Source: JBFAPK01 sp040676675
Lineage (GTDB): Bacteria; Actinomycetota; Actinomycetes; Mycobacteriales; Micromonosporaceae
Direction: 5' to 3'
DNA length: 22,164 nt
NCBI RefSeq assembly: GCF_040676675.1
Contig: NZ_JBFAPK010000066.1
Location: 1 to 22,164, forward strand
This document shows positions 22,091 to 22,164 of the stretch, in pieces. Position numbers and translations under genes: made by a program. The notes under the pieces were generated by a model, which searched no databases, was not told where the DNA came from, and saw only the letters and a list, made by a program, of their open reading frames with translations. Position 1 is the first letter of the stretch. Each line of letters opens with the position of its first letter.

Positions 22091-22164
22091 GGCGGGCGCC
22101 GCCCTGGCGGCGCTGCGCCTGGTCGCCGACCGGATCCACGCCGCCCCGCCGGTGGCAATCGTTG
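22089..22164 (+). other. Open frame at right edge, possible partial gene
   Basis: After the tandem repeats one plus-strand frame reads PAGAALAALRLVADRIH and then AAPPVAIV up to the edge. This looks more protein-like than its surroundings, and the frame is open through the repeats from upstream. There is no clear start codon or ribosome-binding site; an in-frame GTG lies near 22152. It may be the 5' part of a gene running out of the window, or chance in GC-rich DNA. I do not recognise it. Confidence 0.2.

Overview
The window is very GC-rich DNA with many GTG starts and apparently leaderless genes. The order argS-lysA-hom-thrC and the product types point to an actinomycete, most likely Micromonosporaceae and probably Micromonospora. 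This assignment is inferred from gene content and codon style, not from a database match.

Left third (1-4650): two small regulator/target modules. (i) An HxlR-family regulator (1279-1731) is divergent from a RibD/DHFR-like reductase (592-1188) and a PPOX-class flavin/F420-type oxidoreductase (119-502). The shared promoter carries a repeated GTTCCTT motif. (ii) A TetR-family regulator (3891-4532) is divergent from an NADPH-dependent FMN reductase (3236-3817), which is coupled through a GTGA overlap to a 14-TM DHA2-type MFS exporter (1839-3239). Both look like stress or drug-response cassettes.

Middle (4600-13330): tRNA-Arg(CCG); a degenerate IS630-transposase-like protein (4932-5621); a repeat-rich spacer (5622-5944); a DUF305/DUF3105 membrane protein pair on the minus strand; then, divergently, argS, lysA, hom and thrC, covering arginyl-tRNA charging, the last step of lysine synthesis, and homoserine and threonine synthesis. 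thrB, which often follows thrC in actinobacteria, is not in the window.

Right third (13330-22164): a tightly overlapping four-gene Zn/Mn ABC importer operon on the minus strand (lipoprotein, ATPase, two permeases; 13384-17012) has a Zur-like palindrome upstream. Two direct copies of a 64-bp palindromic repeat, 60/64 identical, flank the operon. One copy supplies the stop codon and last residues of the terminal permease. A 69-bp tandem duplication has remodelled the junction between the two permeases. Beyond it lie an RND exporter (17401-20622) behind a structured leader with a terminator-like hairpin, a 12-TM MFS transporter (20704-21996), and 21-bp tandem repeats at the right edge.

The most unusual signals are the repeat-flanked metal-import operon, the tandem duplication in its permease junction, and the IS630-derived protein that has lost catalytic residues. 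I found no CRISPR array, no intact insertion sequence and no rRNA.
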